Of a DNA stretch of 5,217 nucleotides, positions 5,172-5,217 are shown one piece after another (the stretch's first letter is position 1; every line of letters begins with the position of its first letter). Source of the DNA: DASXIW01 sp036497785. Lineage in GTDB: Bacteria > Pseudomonadota > Alphaproteobacteria > Acetobacterales > Acetobacteraceae. The position numbers and the translations under genes were made by a program. The stretch spans positions 1-5,217 of the forward strand of contig DASXIW010000265.1 in NCBI GenBank assembly GCA_036497785.1, read 5' to 3'. The notes under the pieces are model-generated. The model saw only the letters and a program-made list of their open reading frames with translations. It made no database searches and was not told where the DNA came from.

Positions 5172-5217
5172 ATGGCTCGCAACGCGGTGCAGTTCCAAAA
5201 AGGGCTCAGCGAGCCGG
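5172..5217 (+). CDS. IS1595-family transposase, N-terminus only (cut by the window edge)
   Basis: The visible 15 residues, MARNAVQFQKGLSEP, resemble the start of IS1595-family transposases, which from memory begin with an xxxQFQxGLSxPEF pattern before a zinc-ribbon and a DDE catalytic domain. Neither of those domains is inside the window, so family assignment rests on this short N-terminal match and the strong AGGAG ribosome binding site. The protein would catalyse cut-and-paste or copy movement of its own element. Whether the gene is intact cannot be judged. Confidence 0.6.
   Translation, partial: MARNAVQFQKGLSEP

Larger units (their letters stand above)
5094..5217 (+). mobile_element. Left end of an IS1595-like insertion sequence (partial)
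   Basis: The segment leads into a transposase start codon and runs off the window. The exact left boundary is not determinable: I could not recognise the terminal inverted repeat or an 8-base target duplication without the other end, so 5094 (just past the AT-rich repeat) is a working limit. The element seems to have inserted next to or within the AT-rich repeat that follows panE, a neutral location for the operon. Confidence 0.5.

Noticed and set aside
1..5217. CRISPR array, tRNA, rRNA, riboswitch or origin
   Set aside because: No regularly spaced repeats, tRNA-like cloverleaf with conserved arms, or known riboswitch core was found on either strand by reading.

Overview
The window is GC-rich DNA (about 68-70% by eye) with strong third-position G/C bias and many GTG starts. 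Together with a CcrM-type GANTC methyltransferase next to rnhB, this points to an alphaproteobacterium. The AT-rich palindromic repeat after the last metabolic gene resembles intergenic repeats I remember from Acetobacteraceae, so Rhodospirillales/Acetobacteraceae is my best guess for the host (inference).

Layout. Positions 1-509 form a weakly coding, compositionally different left edge: one small orphan ORF on the + strand (125-382) and two short hairpins. Positions 510-1586 (minus) are the CcrM-like adenine methyltransferase and 1717-2370 (minus) are ribonuclease HII (rnhB). Both read leftwards, separated by a 130-base gap that holds a tandem 13-base repeat and a candidate promoter. A 123-base divergent intergenic region (2371-2493) separates rnhB from a rightward two-gene operon. 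The first gene is an AMP-forming acyl-CoA ligase of the Pcs60/AAE3 (oxalyl-CoA synthetase) type (2494-4038). It overlaps by 4 bases (GTGA) a ketopantoate-reductase-family NAD(P)H enzyme (4035-5015). An AT-rich nested palindrome (about 5016-5093) follows directly. The window ends inside the start of an IS1595-like transposase gene (ATG at 5172).

How the genes may work together. The rnhB/ccrM pair are housekeeping genes: removal of ribonucleotides and RNA-DNA hybrids, and cell-cycle-linked GANTC methylation. The + strand pair is the most interesting unit. If the ligase makes oxalyl-CoA, the PanE-like partner is a good candidate oxalyl-CoA reductase yielding glyoxylate, as I recall was shown for panE2 of Methylobacterium extorquens. 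That would be a compact two-gene route from oxalate to glyoxylate, with no oxalyl-CoA decarboxylase or formyl-CoA transferase visible here. The alternative is an ordinary ketopantoate reductase in pantothenate synthesis beside an unrelated ligase. Two GANTC sites 11 bases apart just upstream of the transposase gene also suggest that host CcrM methylation could touch the insertion element's promoter.
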